Assembly (NCBI RefSeq): GCF_009795845.1
Contig: NZ_WTEX01000011.1
Location: 1 to 64,000, forward strand
Direction: 5' to 3'
From: Gilliamella sp. Lep-s35
Lineage (GTDB): Bacteria > Pseudomonadota > Gammaproteobacteria > Enterobacterales > Orbaceae
DNA length: 64,000 nt
Shown here: piece by piece, positions 44,254-54,668 of the stretch
Numbering within the stretch: the first letter of the stretch is position 1
Layout of the letters: each line of letters begins with the position of its first letter
The notes under the pieces: model-generated
Seen by the model: the letters and a program-made list of their open reading frames with translations, nothing else
Told to the model about the DNA's origin: nothing
The model's database searches: none
Program-made: the position numbers and the translations under genes

Positions 44254-46395
44254 TTATTCGTCAGCCATTTTTCGTAAAGTAATAAAATCAATTTTACCTG
44301 TACCTAGTAGTGGTAACTCTTTTACTATACGAATATCACGAGGAACGGCTAATGCTGGAATGCCCAATTCTTGAGATGCTTGATTAAGTTGCTCTCGATT
44401 TAATTTTGTTGAGGTAGTAAATAAGACAATTGCTTCCCCTTTGCCTGCATCGGCTTTAACTGTTGCCCCGTGCATTGCATCAGAGTCAACTTTTTTTGCT
44501 AAGGATTCAACACTTTCTAATGAAACCATTTCACCGGCAATTTTGGCAAATCGTTTCAAGCGTCCTTTAATTGTTACAAACCCCTCACTATCAATAGCAA
44601 CGATATCGCCGGTATCATACCAACCTTTTTCGGCTTGTCCATTTTCATCAACTGCTACTGGTTTTTCAAGTTTACCCGGATTTTCCACCCGTAAATAGCC
44701 TTTCATCACATTAGGTCCTTTGACTTGCAATTGACCTCCATCGCTAATGCCTGGAATGTGAATTAATCTTGATACCATGCCTGGAAGTAATCGCCCTACA
44801 GTCCCAGCTTTAAACGCCATAGGAACATTAAGGGCTACAACAGGTGCACACTCGGTAACGCCATAACCTTCTAAAATACGAATGCCATATTTATCTTTCC
44901 ATTGTTCTCGTACTGCATCTGATAATTTTTCGGCACCTGCAACAACATAGCGTAAACGCATAAAATCATATGGGTGCGCATAACGGGCATAGTTTGCCAA
45001 GAAAGTTGGCGTACCGAATAAAACTGTACAGTTTTGGTCATAAATAATTTCAGGCACCATACGGTAATGTAATGGATTTGGATATAAAAATGTACGACTA
45101 CCTGAAAATAGTGGTAGGAATAATCCTGCTGTAATACCAAAAGCATGGAATAATGGTAGAGCCGACATGAAGCGATCTGCAGGAGTTGGATCTATAACCG
45201 TTCGAATTTGCTCAACATTAGCAAGTAAGCTGCCATGGCTGTGAACAACACCTTTAGGATTCCCCTCTGAACCAGAAGTAAACAGTACGAGTGCTTCGTC
45301 ATCGCTTGATTGTTGGTATTTAATTAAGCGTGGAATATATTGATGCACTGCAACATAAAGTTTATCTTTTAAAGTTAAGTTGTTACGCAAATCTTCAAGA
45401 AAACACCACTTAACATCTTTAATTTCTTCAAGTAGATAATCAAGTTTGCCTTTTCTAATAAATTTGCGTGAAGTAATAATCGTTTTGATTTCAGCAGCAG
45501 TAATGGCACAGTTTAAGCCTTTTGTTCCCGCAGTATAGTTAAGCATTGCTGGAATTCGATTTTTTACTGACAAACCAAAAATAGTTGCAACAGTAATGGT
45601 TGCATTGGGTAATAAAACACCTATTCGCTCTTTGTCTTTGGTTATTTTGGCAATAATGCAGCTAACGCCAATAATTTGTTTGAGTAGGTTACGATAAGAA
45701 GCTTCATGAGTTGTTGGGTCTTGTACCATTCTTGATTTCACGCCATAGCGAACTTGTGCTTCTAATAATGCTTCAAACAACGTTAATTTTGGACGACTTG
45801 CCATGCGTGCATTCATCATAATTTGATGAAGTTTTTCACCTGCAATATAGCGCCTTTCACTAGCCTTAGGGGCGTCAGGCATCGCAATTGATGTTGGCTC
45901 AAGCACATGAATGGTTATTTTAGGGAATAAACGACGTTTAAATAATCCTTTTAAACGGCTAGTTAAGGTAAATTCTGCTCCCTCTATCCAAACAGGTACA
46001 ATGGTGGCTTGAGAACGAGCTGCAATAAAAGCAGCGCCATCATAAATTTTCATTAAAGAACCAGTTACAGTAATTCTTCCTTCAGGAAATATCACTATCG
46101 GCCTACCTTTTTCAACTTCTCTAACTAATCGCTTTATTGCCATTGGACTAAGTGGATCCATTGGCACAAAATCAACATAGCGCTTTGCTAAGCGGACTAA
46201 CCAATGATTAATATAACCCGAATAAATAGCAAAGACAGGTCTTACAGGTAAAAATACAGCGATTAGAATACCATCAAGGAAAGATACATGATTAGGGGTA
46301 ATAAGAAGTTTATCTTGTTTTAAGTTTTCAAAATTACCATGAATTTTTACATGGAATAACATCTTTAAGAAAAATTTTAATATTTTAAATAACAT
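44254..46395 (-). CDS. aas: Acyltransferase/acyl-ACP synthetase Aas
   Basis: Aas re-acylates 2-acyl-lysophosphatidylethanolamine. The N-terminal acyltransferase has NHVSFLDG (HX4D) at about 35-42 and [13 protein letters not shown]. The C-terminal AMP-forming domain has [19 protein letters not shown] and [30 protein letters not shown]. The start is taken at [11 protein letters not shown] (713 residues), which matches the E. coli N-terminus and has TTGAGA upstream. The open frame extends 22 codons further, into residues that lack family similarity. It precedes lplT and murQ on one transcript. Confidence 0.94.
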   Translation of the reverse strand: MLFKILKFFLKMLFHVKIHGNFENLKQDKLLITPNHVSFLDGILIAVFLPVRPVFAIYSGYINHWLVRLAKRYVDFVPMDPLSPMAIKRLVREVEKGRPIVIFPEGRITVTGSLMKIYDGAAFIAARSQATIVPVWIEGAEFTLTSRLKGLFKRRLFPKITIHVLEPTSIAMPDAPKASERRYIAGEKLHQIMMNARMASRPKLTLFEALLEAQVRYGVKSRMVQDPTTHEASYRNLLKQIIGVSCIIAKITKDKERIGVLLPNATITVATIFGLSVKNRIPAMLNYTAGTKGLNCAITAAEIKTIITSRKFIRKGKLDYLLEEIKDVKWCFLEDLRNNLTLKDKLYVAVHQYIPRLIKYQQSSDDEALVLFTSGSEGNPKGVVHSHGSLLANVEQIRTVIDPTPADRFMSALPLFHAFGITAGLFLPLFSGSRTFLYPNPLHYRMVPEIIYDQNCTVLFGTPTFLANYARYAHPYDFMRLRYVVAGAEKLSDAVREQWKDKYGIRILEGYGVTECAPVVALNVPMAFKAGTVGRLLPGMVSRLIHIPGISDGGQLQVKGPNVMKGYLRVENPGKLEKPVAVDENGQAEKGWYDTGDIVAIDSEGFVTIKGRLKRFAKIAGEMVSLESVESLAKKVDSDAMHGATVKADAGKGEAIVLFTTSTKLNREQLNQASQELGIPALAVPRDIRIVKELPLLGTGKIDFITLRKMADE

Positions 46396-46539
46396 CTGAT
46401 TTCTCAAGTATCGTGCAAAATTACACGCTGTAATAATAGTGAAAATATAGAAAATATACAAGAAAGGTAATTTTTATTATATAAAACCCAATAAAATAAT
46501 GAGTTATTTTTATTTCATAATTAAGAGTCTACTAAAACG

Positions 46540-46840
46540 TATTAGGAATTTTTCAAAAATCTCTCAAAATTTTGCTTTTTATCTTTTGCACTTTCGAATA
46601 TTTGCTGATTATGCTCATTTTAATTAAAAGCACGAATTACTACATCTATTTTTTTTATCTCAAACGGTATAGAATCCTGAATATTTTTTACAAAAAATAT
46701 AATCTACAAAGTGAATAATTATGTAAATTTACCATAGCAAGTACCACTTAACGCAGAAAATTACATTACCCGTTTTTAGTCGCTTATATTCATTACAGTA
46801 GTTACTTAAATAGCCATAAACAACAAGAAAAATTCCTACA
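46540..46840 (-). mobile_element. Eroded IS481-like element, copy 4
   Basis: TTTTTATCTTTTG and CGAATATTTGCTGATTATGC match the transposase 3' region of the copy at 34143, and the right end is recognisable as TATATTCATTACAGTA ... ATAAACAACAAGAAAAATTCCTACA. The middle is largely lost. It fills much of the gap between aas and gpsA. The rest (46841-47005) shows no gene, though a short stretch near 46940 could be another transposase scrap. Confidence 0.65.
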
Positions 46841-47005
46841 GATATAAAATAACCTGCTCTATGTTGTCAAAATGATGAGCAAATAGCATTATTTAAAACG
46901 GTTGGAACCGCTATATTAGATGTGTATATTGGTTAGAATATCTACTTAAAGAAAAACGAAAAGCAATAGGTACGTATTTATAACAATTAAACATCAAGCT
47001 CGTAT

Positions 47006-47053
47006 GATTTTTGTCAAAAAGTTTCAGGTAGATAGGTGTTTGAGTATAAAAAC
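47006..47053 (+). repeat. Dispersed GTTTCAG repeat, copy D
   Basis: TTTTTGTCAAAAA is followed by GTTTCAGG and, 17 bases later, GTTTGAG then TATAAAAAC. The last base is the first of the gpsA stop codon triplet, so this copy abuts the 3' end of a gene, as copy A does at thyA. Confidence 0.7.
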
Positions 47054-48066
47054 TAGCTTTTTAGTTCTTCTTTTTGTGACCGTCCAAGTAATGTCATTGC
47101 AGCTTGTTTGGGTTCTTTATTTTCATAAAGAACGCGATAAATTTGTTCGGTTATTGGCATATCAACATGATATTTTTGGGCTAGTAACCAGACTTCTTTG
47201 GTATTATTACGCCCCTCAACAACTTGCGCAATGGCATCTTGGGCTTCTTGAATTGATTTATTTTGACCAAGTAAAATTCCAAAACGACGATTACGGGATT
47301 GATTATCTGTGCAAGTTAAAACAAGATCACCAAGTCCTGCCATTCCCATAAAGGTTGCAGGATCTGCGCCTAACACCGCGCCTAATCGCATCATTTCGGC
47401 AAGTCCACGGGTAATTAATGCTGTTCTGGCATTGGCGCCAAAACCAAGACCATCAGACAATCCTGCGCCAATAGCGATAACATTTTTAATTGCACCACCA
47501 AGTTGCACACCAATAAAATCTTTGCTGCTATAAACACGAAAACTTTTACTACAATGAAATAAATGTTGTAGTTGAGTTAAAAACTGATCATCAGTCGATG
47601 CGACAGTTACTGCTGTAGGTAGGCCGGATGCCACTTCTTTGGCAAATGTTGGGCCTGAAATAACCGCTAACGAAATTTGATTACCTAAAATCTCTTTTGC
47701 GACATCTTGTAATAATCGACCTGTATCAACTTCTAGTCCTTTTGTTGCCCAAACTATCTTAGTATCTTTACGCAAAAAAGGTTTGATTTGCGTTAGTGTG
47801 CTTGCAAAAGCGTGGCTTGGTACCACGATAAGTAAAATAGGGGCAGCTGAAACCGCTGTTTTTAAATCGCTTTCAATTTGTAATAAATCTGGAAAAGAAA
47901 TATCGGGTAAAAATTGTTTATTTTGCCTATCATGCTGCAAAATGGTCATTTTATCTGGGTTATGTCCCCATAATAAAGTGGAATGACCATTTCTTGCTAG
48001 TAAAATAGCTAAAGAAGTCCCATAGGAGCCTGCGCCAATTACTGTAACTGCAGCATTTTTTTTCAT
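47053..48066 (-). CDS. gpsA: NAD(P)H-dependent glycerol-3-phosphate dehydrogenase
   Basis: GpsA reduces dihydroxyacetone phosphate to sn-glycerol-3-phosphate for phospholipid synthesis. The N-terminal NAD loop is [19 protein letters not shown] at about 9-27. The catalytic lysine region is [23 protein letters not shown] at about 188-210. The length of 337 residues is normal. It follows secB by 46 bases in the conserved yibN-secB-gpsA run. Its stop codon is TAG and overlaps a dispersed repeat. Confidence 0.97.
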   Translation of the reverse strand: MKKNAAVTVIGAGSYGTSLAILLARNGHSTLLWGHNPDKMTILQHDRQNKQFLPDISFPDLLQIESDLKTAVSAAPILLIVVPSHAFASTLTQIKPFLRKDTKIVWATKGLEVDTGRLLQDVAKEILGNQISLAVISGPTFAKEVASGLPTAVTVASTDDQFLTQLQHLFHCSKSFRVYSSKDFIGVQLGGAIKNVIAIGAGLSDGLGFGANARTALITRGLAEMMRLGAVLGADPATFMGMAGLGDLVLTCTDNQSRNRRFGILLGQNKSIQEAQDAIAQVVEGRNNTKEVWLLAQKYHVDMPITEQIYRVLYENKEPKQAAMTLLGRSQKEELKS

Positions 48067-48112
48067 AATATCCCAATAAACTTATCGTTAATTAACTAAA
48101 ATACAATAATTA

Positions 48113-48589
48113 TTATTGTAATGTTTCAGTTGATTCAGTTTGTTGTTGCTGTTGTTGAAGATAATTAATAAATAAAGCCTCAAAATTTACTGGCTCTAAA
48201 TTTACTTGTGGGAATGTTCCTTTATTAACTAAACTGGAAATAACTTCACGCGCGTAAGGGAACAAAATATTTGGGCAGTAAGCGCCAACGCAATGTTGAA
48301 TTTGGCCGTCGTCAAATCCGATAAGTGAAAAAATACCCGCTTGAGTTACTTCACAAATATATACTACCTCATCTTGTTGTTTTGCCGTTAAAGTGACACG
48401 TAGCGCAACTTCGTACACATTTTCACTTAATGTTTGTGAAGATGAATTTAACTCAATATTTAATTCTGGTTGCCATTGCTTGGTAAAAACTTCAGGAATA
48501 TTGTTAGTTTCAAATGAAACATCTTTAGTATAAATACGCTGAATAGCAAATTGTGTTTCGGGTTGTTGTGTATTGTTTTGTTCTTTCAT
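48113..48589 (-). CDS. secB: Protein-export chaperone SecB
   Basis: SecB is a tetrameric cytosolic chaperone that keeps outer-membrane and periplasmic precursors unfolded and hands them to SecA. The 158-residue protein has [19 protein letters not shown] at the start and [37 protein letters not shown] in the core. The C-terminal tail is a run of six Gln followed by TESTETLQ. GpsA and YibN genes on either side are the expected neighbours; grxC, found between yibN and secB in E. coli, is missing. Confidence 0.97.
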   Translation of the reverse strand: MKEQNNTQQPETQFAIQRIYTKDVSFETNNIPEVFTKQWQPELNIELNSSSQTLSENVYEVALRVTLTAKQQDEVVYICEVTQAGIFSLIGFDDGQIQHCVGAYCPNILFPYAREVISSLVNKGTFPQVNLEPVNFEALFINYLQQQQQQTESTETLQ

Positions 48590-48614
48590 GGTAACACCTT
48601 ATTTTTTAATAATA

Positions 48615-49055
48615 TTATTTTTTAACTAATGGTAAATTTTCGCCGTTCCATCCAGCAATGCCATCTTTTAGCACAAAGACATTTGAAAAACCTTGTTTGA
48701 CAAGTATTTCACCAACACCAACAGATGATAGGCCATTTTCGTCAATCAAAATGACAATTTTTTCTTTAAATTTTTCAATTGTTTTTGCGCTCGCATTTTT
48801 AATGTCGATAGGTAAAACGTTGTAAGAATCAGTGATATGCCCTTTTTTAAAGCTATCGGCTGAGCGAATATCAATAATAACGGCATCTTGCTTATTAAGC
48901 ATTTGGATAGCTTGCGCATTATTGGTAACTTTAACTTTAGAAAGTTTACCTTTAATGGTTAATACAATAATTGCAATAAACAGTACAATCCAACCTAAGG
49001 AAAGCAAAAGATGGTTTTTTATAAAAGGTAGAATTTCGAGTGTTATAAAGTCCAT
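48615..49055 (-). CDS. yibN: Rhodanese-like membrane-anchored protein YibN
   Basis: This 146-residue protein has one N-terminal membrane segment (about 12-32) and then a rhodanese fold. The usual active-site cysteine position carries LIDENGLSSVGVG, with no Cys, so sulfurtransferase activity is doubtful. VIIDIRSADSFKKGHITDSYNVLPIDI is the rhodanese front half. YibN has been linked to protein export and membrane insertion; that role rests on the literature and is not visible here. It lies directly upstream of secB. Confidence 0.9.
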   Translation of the reverse strand: MDFITLEILPFIKNHLLLSLGWIVLFIAIIVLTIKGKLSKVKVTNNAQAIQMLNKQDAVIIDIRSADSFKKGHITDSYNVLPIDIKNASAKTIEKFKEKIVILIDENGLSSVGVGEILVKQGFSNVFVLKDGIAGWNGENLPLVKK

Positions 49056-49307
49056 ACTTGTATGATTACCTAATTTTTTAAATATAAGAAAAGATTATAA
49101 CGATATTGCACACCGAAATACAGTGTCTAGAGAAGAAAACTTGTTTATAAGAACAACGCTTATTTAATTTAAAAAATTACATAACCTGAAGTGTATCATA
49201 TGATTTGTTGCTTGTTTTAGTATGGAAATTTATTATCCGTTCTAATTAGGAGGTACTAATTTTATACAATTAAATCTAGATACTTATATTACAGCCTTTT
49301 ATTTTGG
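49056..49307. other. Divergent upstream region of yibN and glnA
   Basis: No gene is seen. The yibN promoter should be here. Beyond it, towards glnA, lie NtrC-type sites and a sigma54 promoter. TTACTATAGCC near 49371 may be part of a sigma70 promoter of glnA, but no good -35 accompanies it. Confidence 0.45.
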
Positions 49308-49344
49308 TGCATTACTTTGGTGCTGATTGCTTTATTTTAGTGCA
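49308..49344. promoter_or_regulatory. Two NtrC-type binding sites before glnA
   Basis: TGCATTACTTTGGTGCT (49308-49324) and TGCTTTATTTTAGTGCA (49328-49344) both match the 17-base NtrC pattern TGCAC-N7-GTGCA at most outer positions. Their centres are 20 bases apart, close to two helix turns, and about 95 bases from the predicted start. The nearby glnG product is the expected binder. Confidence 0.75.
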
Positions 49345-49404
49345 ATTGTAATATTTATGTTACTATAGCCACTTATAAAGCTATTAAAAAATAGAGTTAA
49401 AAAG

Positions 49405-49421
49405 TGGCATTATATTTGCAT
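49405..49421 (+). promoter_or_regulatory. Sigma54 promoter of glnA
   Basis: TGGCATTATATTTGCAT has GG at 49406-49407 and GC at 49418-49419, ten bases apart. Expected start is near 49431, about 60 bases before glnA. This corresponds to the nitrogen-regulated glnAp2 of enterobacteria. Confidence 0.88.
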
Positions 49422-49492
49422 ATTATCTAATAATTCGGCAAGAATACCTTTTAAACTGAACAATTATTATTTGTCCTTAATGGAGAAGATAC

Positions 49493-50902
49493 ATGTCTAT
49501 ACAAAAAGTTTTAAAATTAATTAAAGAAAATGATGTGAAATTTGTTGATTTACGTTTTACCGATACTAAAGGTAAAGAGCAACACGTAACTATCCCTGTT
49601 AGTCAAATTGATGCGGATTTTTTTGAAGATGGTAAAATGTTTGATGGTTCATCAATTGCTGGTTGGAAAGGAATTAATGAATCAGATATGGTATTAATGC
49701 CTGATGCTTCAACTGCGGTTATTGATCCATTTTTTGAAGATGTAACATTAAATCTACGTTGTGATGTATTAGAACCAGCAACACTGCAAGGGTATGATCG
49801 TGATCCTCGTTCAATTGCTAAACGTGCTGAAGAGTTTTTAAAATCATCAGGTATTGCTGATACCGTTATTTTTGGGCCTGAGCCAGAGTTTTTTTTGTTT
49901 GATGATGTCCGTTTTGGTTCGCCAATGTCAGGTAGCTTTGTGCATATTGATGATATTGAAGCCGCTTGGAATTCTGGTACTAAATATGAAGAAGGCAATA
50001 AAGGACATCGTCCTGGTGTGAAAGGTGGTTATTTTCCACTTCCTCCAGTTGATTCATCACAAGATATTCGTTCTGAAATGTGCTTAATTATGGAGCAGCT
50101 TGGTTTAGTGGTCGAGGCTCATCACCACGAAGTGGCAACTGCGGGTCAAAACGAAATTGCATGTCGTTTTAATACGTTAACTAAAAAAGCTGATGAAGTA
50201 CAAATCTATAAATATGTAGTACAAAATGTTGCTCACGCTTACGGTAAAACTGCGACGTTTATGCCTAAACCAATGTTTGGGGACAATGGTTCAGGTATGC
50301 ACTGTCACCAATCATTAGCGAAAGATGGCGTAAATTTATTTGCTGGCGATAAATATGCAGGTCTTTCTGAAATGGCATTATTCTATATTGGTGGCATTAT
50401 TAAACACGCTAAAGCAATTAATGCATTTACTAACCCAGCGACTAACTCTTATAAACGTTTAGTACCAGGTTATGAAGCACCTGTAATGCTTGCTTACTCA
50501 GCACGTAACCGTTCTGCATCAATTCGTATTCCTGTTGTAACTAGCCCTAAAGCTCGTCGTATTGAAGTTCGCTTCCCAGATCCAGCTGGTAATCCATATT
50601 TATCTTTTGCTGCACAGTTAATGGCTGGTTTAGATGGTATCATCAATAAAATTCACCCTGGTGATGCAATGGATAAAAACTTATATGACTTACCACCAGA
50701 AGAGTCTAAATTAATTCCGCAAGTTGCAGGTTCACTAGAGGAAGCTCTTAACGCATTAGATGCAGATCGCGAATTTTTAACTCGTGGTAACGTATTTACT
50801 AATGACACTATTGATGCTTATATTGATTTAAAACGTCAAGATGTTGATCGTGTACGTATGACTCCACATCCAGTTGAGTTTGAAATGTACTATAGTTTAT
50901 AA
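49493..50902 (+). CDS. glnA: Glutamine synthetase, type I
   Basis: GlnA joins ammonia and glutamate with ATP to give glutamine, the main route of ammonium assimilation with gltBD. The dodecameric enzyme's family marks are visible: [22 protein letters not shown] near the N-terminus, [22 protein letters not shown], and [17 protein letters not shown]. The adenylylation tyrosine lies in [10 protein letters not shown] at about 397, so control by GlnE is likely. The length of 469 equals E. coli. It has both NtrC sites and a sigma54 promoter upstream. Confidence 0.99.
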   Translation: MSIQKVLKLIKENDVKFVDLRFTDTKGKEQHVTIPVSQIDADFFEDGKMFDGSSIAGWKGINESDMVLMPDASTAVIDPFFEDVTLNLRCDVLEPATLQGYDRDPRSIAKRAEEFLKSSGIADTVIFGPEPEFFLFDDVRFGSPMSGSFVHIDDIEAAWNSGTKYEEGNKGHRPGVKGGYFPLPPVDSSQDIRSEMCLIMEQLGLVVEAHHHEVATAGQNEIACRFNTLTKKADEVQIYKYVVQNVAHAYGKTATFMPKPMFGDNGSGMHCHQSLAKDGVNLFAGDKYAGLSEMALFYIGGIIKHAKAINAFTNPATNSYKRLVPGYEAPVMLAYSARNRSASIRIPVVTSPKARRIEVRFPDPAGNPYLSFAAQLMAGLDGIINKIHPGDAMDKNLYDLPPEESKLIPQVAGSLEEALNALDADREFLTRGNVFTNDTIDAYIDLKRQDVDRVRMTPHPVEFEMYYSL

Positions 50903-50922
50903 GTTATTTTTACAATAAATTT

Positions 50923-50948
50923 AAACCACCGCTAACGTGCGGTGGTTT
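50923..50948 (+). terminator. Hairpin between glnA and glnL
   Basis: AAACCACCGC and GCGGTGGTTT form a perfect 10-bp stem with a 6-base loop. Only CTAAAT follows rather than a T-run, so it may attenuate rather than fully stop glnA transcripts, leaving less glnLG message. Processing is the alternative. Confidence 0.65.
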
Positions 50949-50972
50949 CTAAATCAGGACGGAAAACCGACG

Positions 50973-52022
50973 ATGACATTTGCTAATGAATCTGATGCTA
51001 ATCTTGTTCTCGATTCAATGCTCACAAGTATTTTATTACTTGATAAAAAACTTAATATTCTTTATGTTAATACTGCAGCACAACAGTTATTAGCGCAAAG
51101 CAACAAAAAGCTACTAGAAAGTTATTTTCCCGACTTATTAAGCTATTTTTCATTAGATATTAATTTAATGCTGAGTGCATTAGAACAAAATCAAGGTTTT
51201 ACCGACAATGAAGTGAATTTAGTTATTAATAATGAATTGCATATTTTATCGTTGACTGCTCAACTATTAGGTAATGGTCGCATTTTAATTGAGATGGTTC
51301 CATTAAATAATCATAAACGCCTTAGTCAAGAACAACTGCAACAAGCTCAACAAAATGCAGCTCGTGAATTAGTTCGAGGGCTTGCTCATGAAATAAAAAA
51401 TCCTCTAGGAGGGCTTCGAGGCGCCGCTCAGCTATTATCACGCGAATTACCTAAAAATGAATTACAAGATTATACAAAAATCATTATTGAACAGGCAGAC
51501 AGATTACGAAATCTTGTCGATAGATTATTAGGACCACAACAACGTTTGCAACAAAAAGAGCAAAGTATCCATCAAGCAATAGAGCGAACTTATGCTTTGC
51601 TGTGTTTAGAAAAGCCAATCAATATTGAAATTTTTCGTGATTATGACCCAAGTTTACCGGATTTTATTCATGACTCCGAACAAGTAGAGCAAGTGATTTT
51701 AAATATTGTTCGTAATGCTTTACAGGCCATTGGTTCTAATTCTGGCATAATTACAATTAGGACAAGAACAGCTTTTCAGGTTACTTTACACGGGCAGCGT
51801 TACCGCTTATGTGCTCGTATTGATATTGAAGATACAGGTCCAGGAGTGCCTGTACATATACAAGATACCTTATTTTACCCTATGGTGAGTGGCTATGAAG
51901 GTGGTACAGGTATTGGGCTTTCAATTGCACACAATATTGTTGATCAACATCACGGTAAAATCGAATTTAATAGTTGGCCTGGGCATACGATTTTTTCTGT
52001 CTATCTGCCAATTAAGCAGTGA
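50973..52022 (+). CDS. glnL: Nitrogen regulation sensor kinase GlnL (NtrB)
   Basis: NtrB phosphorylates NtrC when nitrogen is short and, with PII, dephosphorylates it when nitrogen is plentiful. There is a PAS domain at about 10-115. The phosphorylated His139 lies in [16 protein letters not shown], the same position as in E. coli. The ATPase has [11 protein letters not shown] (N box), DTGPGVP and [15 protein letters not shown] (G boxes). The start is taken at the ATG that opens MTFANESD (349 residues). An earlier GTG frame start at 50937 lies within a hairpin and is not accepted. Confidence 0.96.
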   Translation: MTFANESDANLVLDSMLTSILLLDKKLNILYVNTAAQQLLAQSNKKLLESYFPDLLSYFSLDINLMLSALEQNQGFTDNEVNLVINNELHILSLTAQLLGNGRILIEMVPLNNHKRLSQEQLQQAQQNAARELVRGLAHEIKNPLGGLRGAAQLLSRELPKNELQDYTKIIIEQADRLRNLVDRLLGPQQRLQQKEQSIHQAIERTYALLCLEKPINIEIFRDYDPSLPDFIHDSEQVEQVILNIVRNALQAIGSNSGIITIRTRTAFQVTLHGQRYRLCARIDIEDTGPGVPVHIQDTLFYPMVSGYEGGTGIGLSIAHNIVDQHHGKIEFNSWPGHTIFSVYLPIKQ

Positions 52023-52033
52023 GGTAAATTAAA

Positions 52034-53488
52034 ATGAATGTTTGGATTGTTGATGATGATAGTTCAATTCGCTGGGTATTAGAAAAAGCATTAACTAATG
52101 CTCATTTTAACTGTGTTAGTTTTGAGAGTGGTCAACAAGTTATTGATGCATTAAATACATATGTACAAAAACCAGCAGTATTAATTTCTGATATCAAAAT
52201 GCCGGGGCTTGATGGCTTAACATTACTTCATTATGTTAAAGAAAAGTTGCCTCATTTACCTGTTATTATTATGACTGCCCATTCTGATCTGGATGCAGCA
52301 GTAAATGCCTATCAAAAAGGTGCTTATGATTATATCCCTAAACCTTTTGATGTGGACGAAGTTATACAACTGGTTGAAAGGGCAATTTCCCAAACTCAAA
52401 CCAATAAAACTAACAATAATACAACTACAAAAGCATCAACAGGCATTATTGGTGAAGCCCCTTCAATGCAAGAGGTATTTCGTATTATTGGACGATTATC
52501 TAAATCATCAATTAGTGTACTTATCAATGGTGAATCAGGCACGGGTAAAGAGTTAGTTGCTAAAGCATTACATACCCATAGCCCACGTTCTCAATCCCCT
52601 TTTATTGCGTTAAATATGGCTGCAATTCCTAAAGAGCTGATTGAAGCTGAACTTTTTGGGCATGAAAAAGGCGCATTTACAGGTGCTGCTCAAATTAGGC
52701 ACGGACGGTTTGAACAAGCTAATGGTGGCACTTTATTTTTGGACGAAATTGGTGATATGCCACTTGATGTTCAAACTCGATTACTCAGAGTTTTAGCCGA
52801 TGGGCAGTTTTACCGTATTGGTGGTTATTCCCCCGTAAAAGTTGATGTGCGAATTATTGCAGCTACACATCAAGATTTAGAGGTAAGAGTTAGAGAAGGT
52901 AAATTTAGAGAAGACTTATTTCACCGTTTAAACGTTATTCGTATATTACTTCCGCCTTTACGGGATAGATCGCAAGATATTCCAAAACTTGCTGAACATT
53001 TTTTGCATACCACAGCAAAAGAACTTGGCGTAGAAAGTAAAATATTAAGCTCCGAAGCATTAGATGTTTTATGTCGATTTAATTGGCCAGGTAATGTTCG
53101 CCAACTTGAAAATACCTGTCGATGGATTACGGTAATGTCTTCAAATAAAGAAGTTCTTGTTCAAGATTTACCGCCAGAATTGTTGCAATTATCAACAACT
53201 AAAATGATTGATAAAAATGAATATTCAGCATTAACTACTAACCGATTATCACAACAACAAGCCGATTGGAAACAATTATTTGAACAATGGGCAAAGCAAG
53301 CCCTTATGAGTGGGAAAACGGGCATTTTGACTGAAGTGATACATGATATTGAATGTATCTTATTAAAAAATGCGCTTAATTTTACTCGAGGCCATAAACA
53401 AGATGCGGCTCATCTATTAGGTTGGGGACGCAATACATTAACGCGAAAACTTAAAGATTTATCAGTTGATCCAAATCAAAATTTCTAA
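52034..53488 (+). CDS. glnG: Nitrogen regulator GlnG (NtrC)
   Basis: NtrC is a sigma54 activator. The receiver domain has Asp53 in LISDIKMPG as the phosphate acceptor. The AAA+ domain has GESGTGKE near 169-176, the sigma54 loop GAFTGA near 211-216, and LFLDEIGDMP. The C-terminal Fis-type helix-turn-helix is at about 450-475 (DAAHLLGWGRNTLTRKLKDL). The length of 484 is near E. coli (469). It follows glnL by 11 bases. It should bind the two sites before glnA. Confidence 0.97.
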   Translation: MNVWIVDDDSSIRWVLEKALTNAHFNCVSFESGQQVIDALNTYVQKPAVLISDIKMPGLDGLTLLHYVKEKLPHLPVIIMTAHSDLDAAVNAYQKGAYDYIPKPFDVDEVIQLVERAISQTQTNKTNNNTTTKASTGIIGEAPSMQEVFRIIGRLSKSSISVLINGESGTGKELVAKALHTHSPRSQSPFIALNMAAIPKELIEAELFGHEKGAFTGAAQIRHGRFEQANGGTLFLDEIGDMPLDVQTRLLRVLADGQFYRIGGYSPVKVDVRIIAATHQDLEVRVREGKFREDLFHRLNVIRILLPPLRDRSQDIPKLAEHFLHTTAKELGVESKILSSEALDVLCRFNWPGNVRQLENTCRWITVMSSNKEVLVQDLPPELLQLSTTKMIDKNEYSALTTNRLSQQQADWKQLFEQWAKQALMSGKTGILTEVIHDIECILLKNALNFTRGHKQDAAHLLGWGRNTLTRKLKDLSVDPNQNF

Positions 53489-53505
53489 TTATTGATATTT
53501 ACTAT

Positions 53506-53531
53506 GCTACCGAATAAATCGGTAGCTTTTT
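53506..53531 (+). terminator. Terminator of glnA-glnL-glnG
   Basis: The perfect 8-bp stem GCTACCGA / TCGGTAGC with a 5-base loop is followed by TTTTT. It starts 17 bases after the glnG stop. Confidence 0.9.
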
Positions 53532-53642
53532 AGTCTATTGATTATCATTTTACTTCTATTTAGCCGCCTTTATTACATATTGTGTTTTTTAATATTTAAA
53601 GTTCATTGAACCTTATATATTTTTTGGTTACAATCATAATGT

Positions 53643-53669
53643 AAATGATAATTATTATAATTATCATTT
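53643..53669. promoter_or_regulatory. Fur box of the siderophore transporter operon
   Basis: The 27-base stretch is a near-perfect palindrome of the form AAATGATAATTATT-ATAATTATCATTT, matching the Fur consensus of repeated GATAAT hexamers. It lies 38 bases before the lipoprotein start. Iron-loaded Fur should repress the operon here. Confidence 0.88.
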
Positions 53670-53706
53670 TGTAAATTTTTATTCGGACTGACAATTAGGA
53701 GTTATA

Positions 53707-54660
53707 ATGTATTCATATATTAAAGCAAAATCCGTTGTTCTACTTACTGTATTACTTGTTTTAGTTGGATGTGATAATAAAAAAGAACAACAATCGTCTA
53801 TTAAAACGGTTACCGTTGAACATTCTCAAGGTAAAACAGACGTACCTGACAACCCTAAAAAAGTTGTTGTTTTTAATACTGCAACGCTTGATATTATGGA
53901 CGCATTGAATATACCTGTGACGGCAGTACCTCAATCAGATGTTCATTATCCCACTTTCTTATCTAAATACGACAGTAAAGATTACACCAATGTGGGTACT
54001 TTATTTGAACCAAATTATGAAGTTTTAAGTTCTATTCAACCTGATATTATTATTGCTGGTGGTCGCGCCAATGATGCTTATAATAAATTAAATGACATTG
54101 CACCAACAATTTCGTTAGATATTGATTACAATAATTTTCTAGGAAGTATAACGCAAAGAACACAACAATTAGGCGAGATTTTTCATAAACAAAATGAAGC
54201 GAATAAACTATTAGCTGATTTTAATCAAAAAATAGATCAACTAAAACCTAAAACAAGTACAGCAGGAACTGCATTAGTTATCATGATTAATGGTGGAAAA
54301 ATGTCTGCTTATAGTGCGAAATCTCGTTTTGGTTTTATATTTGATGTATTAGGATTCAAACCTGCCACCACTTTCCAAGAAGCAGGGCGTCACGGCAATG
54401 CTGTTAGTTCGGAATTTATCTTAAGTGTCAATCCAGAATGGTTATTTGTTTTAGATAGAGATAATGCAATTGGTAATAAAGAAGCGCAATCAGCGCAGCA
54501 AGTATTGAATAATGAATTAATTCAAAAAACCTCAGCATGGCAGCACAATCATATTGTTTACTTAGATTCAACATCGATCTATATTTCTGGCGGTATTCAA
54601 ACTTATAGCCGTTTGATGGAACAAATTAGTGTAGCTTTACAAGCTGAACCAGCTCATTAA
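53707..54660 (+). CDS. Siderophore ABC transporter substrate-binding lipoprotein
   Basis: This 317-residue protein has a signal peptide with lipobox LVGC at 19-22, so Cys22 is lipid-anchored. The rest is a class III periplasmic-binding fold: VTVEHSQGKTDVPDNPKKVVVFN, then EPNYEVLSSIQPDIIIAGGRA, and near the end VYLDSTSIYISGGIQT. It resembles the FatB/YclQ/CeuE/VctP group for catecholate-type siderophores such as petrobactin or enterobactin hydrolysis products (by eye only). Gram-negative lipoprotein form is unusual but known in CeuE. It is the first gene of a four-gene iron operon preceded by a Fur box. Confidence 0.88.
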   Translation: MYSYIKAKSVVLLTVLLVLVGCDNKKEQQSSIKTVTVEHSQGKTDVPDNPKKVVVFNTATLDIMDALNIPVTAVPQSDVHYPTFLSKYDSKDYTNVGTLFEPNYEVLSSIQPDIIIAGGRANDAYNKLNDIAPTISLDIDYNNFLGSITQRTQQLGEIFHKQNEANKLLADFNQKIDQLKPKTSTAGTALVIMINGGKMSAYSAKSRFGFIFDVLGFKPATTFQEAGRHGNAVSSEFILSVNPEWLFVLDRDNAIGNKEAQSAQQVLNNELIQKTSAWQHNHIVYLDSTSIYISGGIQTYSRLMEQISVALQAEPAH

Positions 54661-54668
54661 TATAAAGC

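Noticed and set aside
46396-46461. Upstream start for aas adding 22 residues
   Set aside because: The added segment does not match Aas proteins, whose N-terminus begins MLF; the ATG at 46395 has a better ribosome site.
47004-47351. A 115-codon plus-strand frame beginning in the GTTTCAG repeat
   Set aside because: It is mostly antisense to the end of gpsA. The apparent coding potential comes from that overlap.
50937-50972. GTG start for glnL at 50937
   Set aside because: This start lies inside the glnA-glnL hairpin, has no ribosome site, and adds residues foreign to NtrB. The ATG at 50973 places His139 at the E. coli position.
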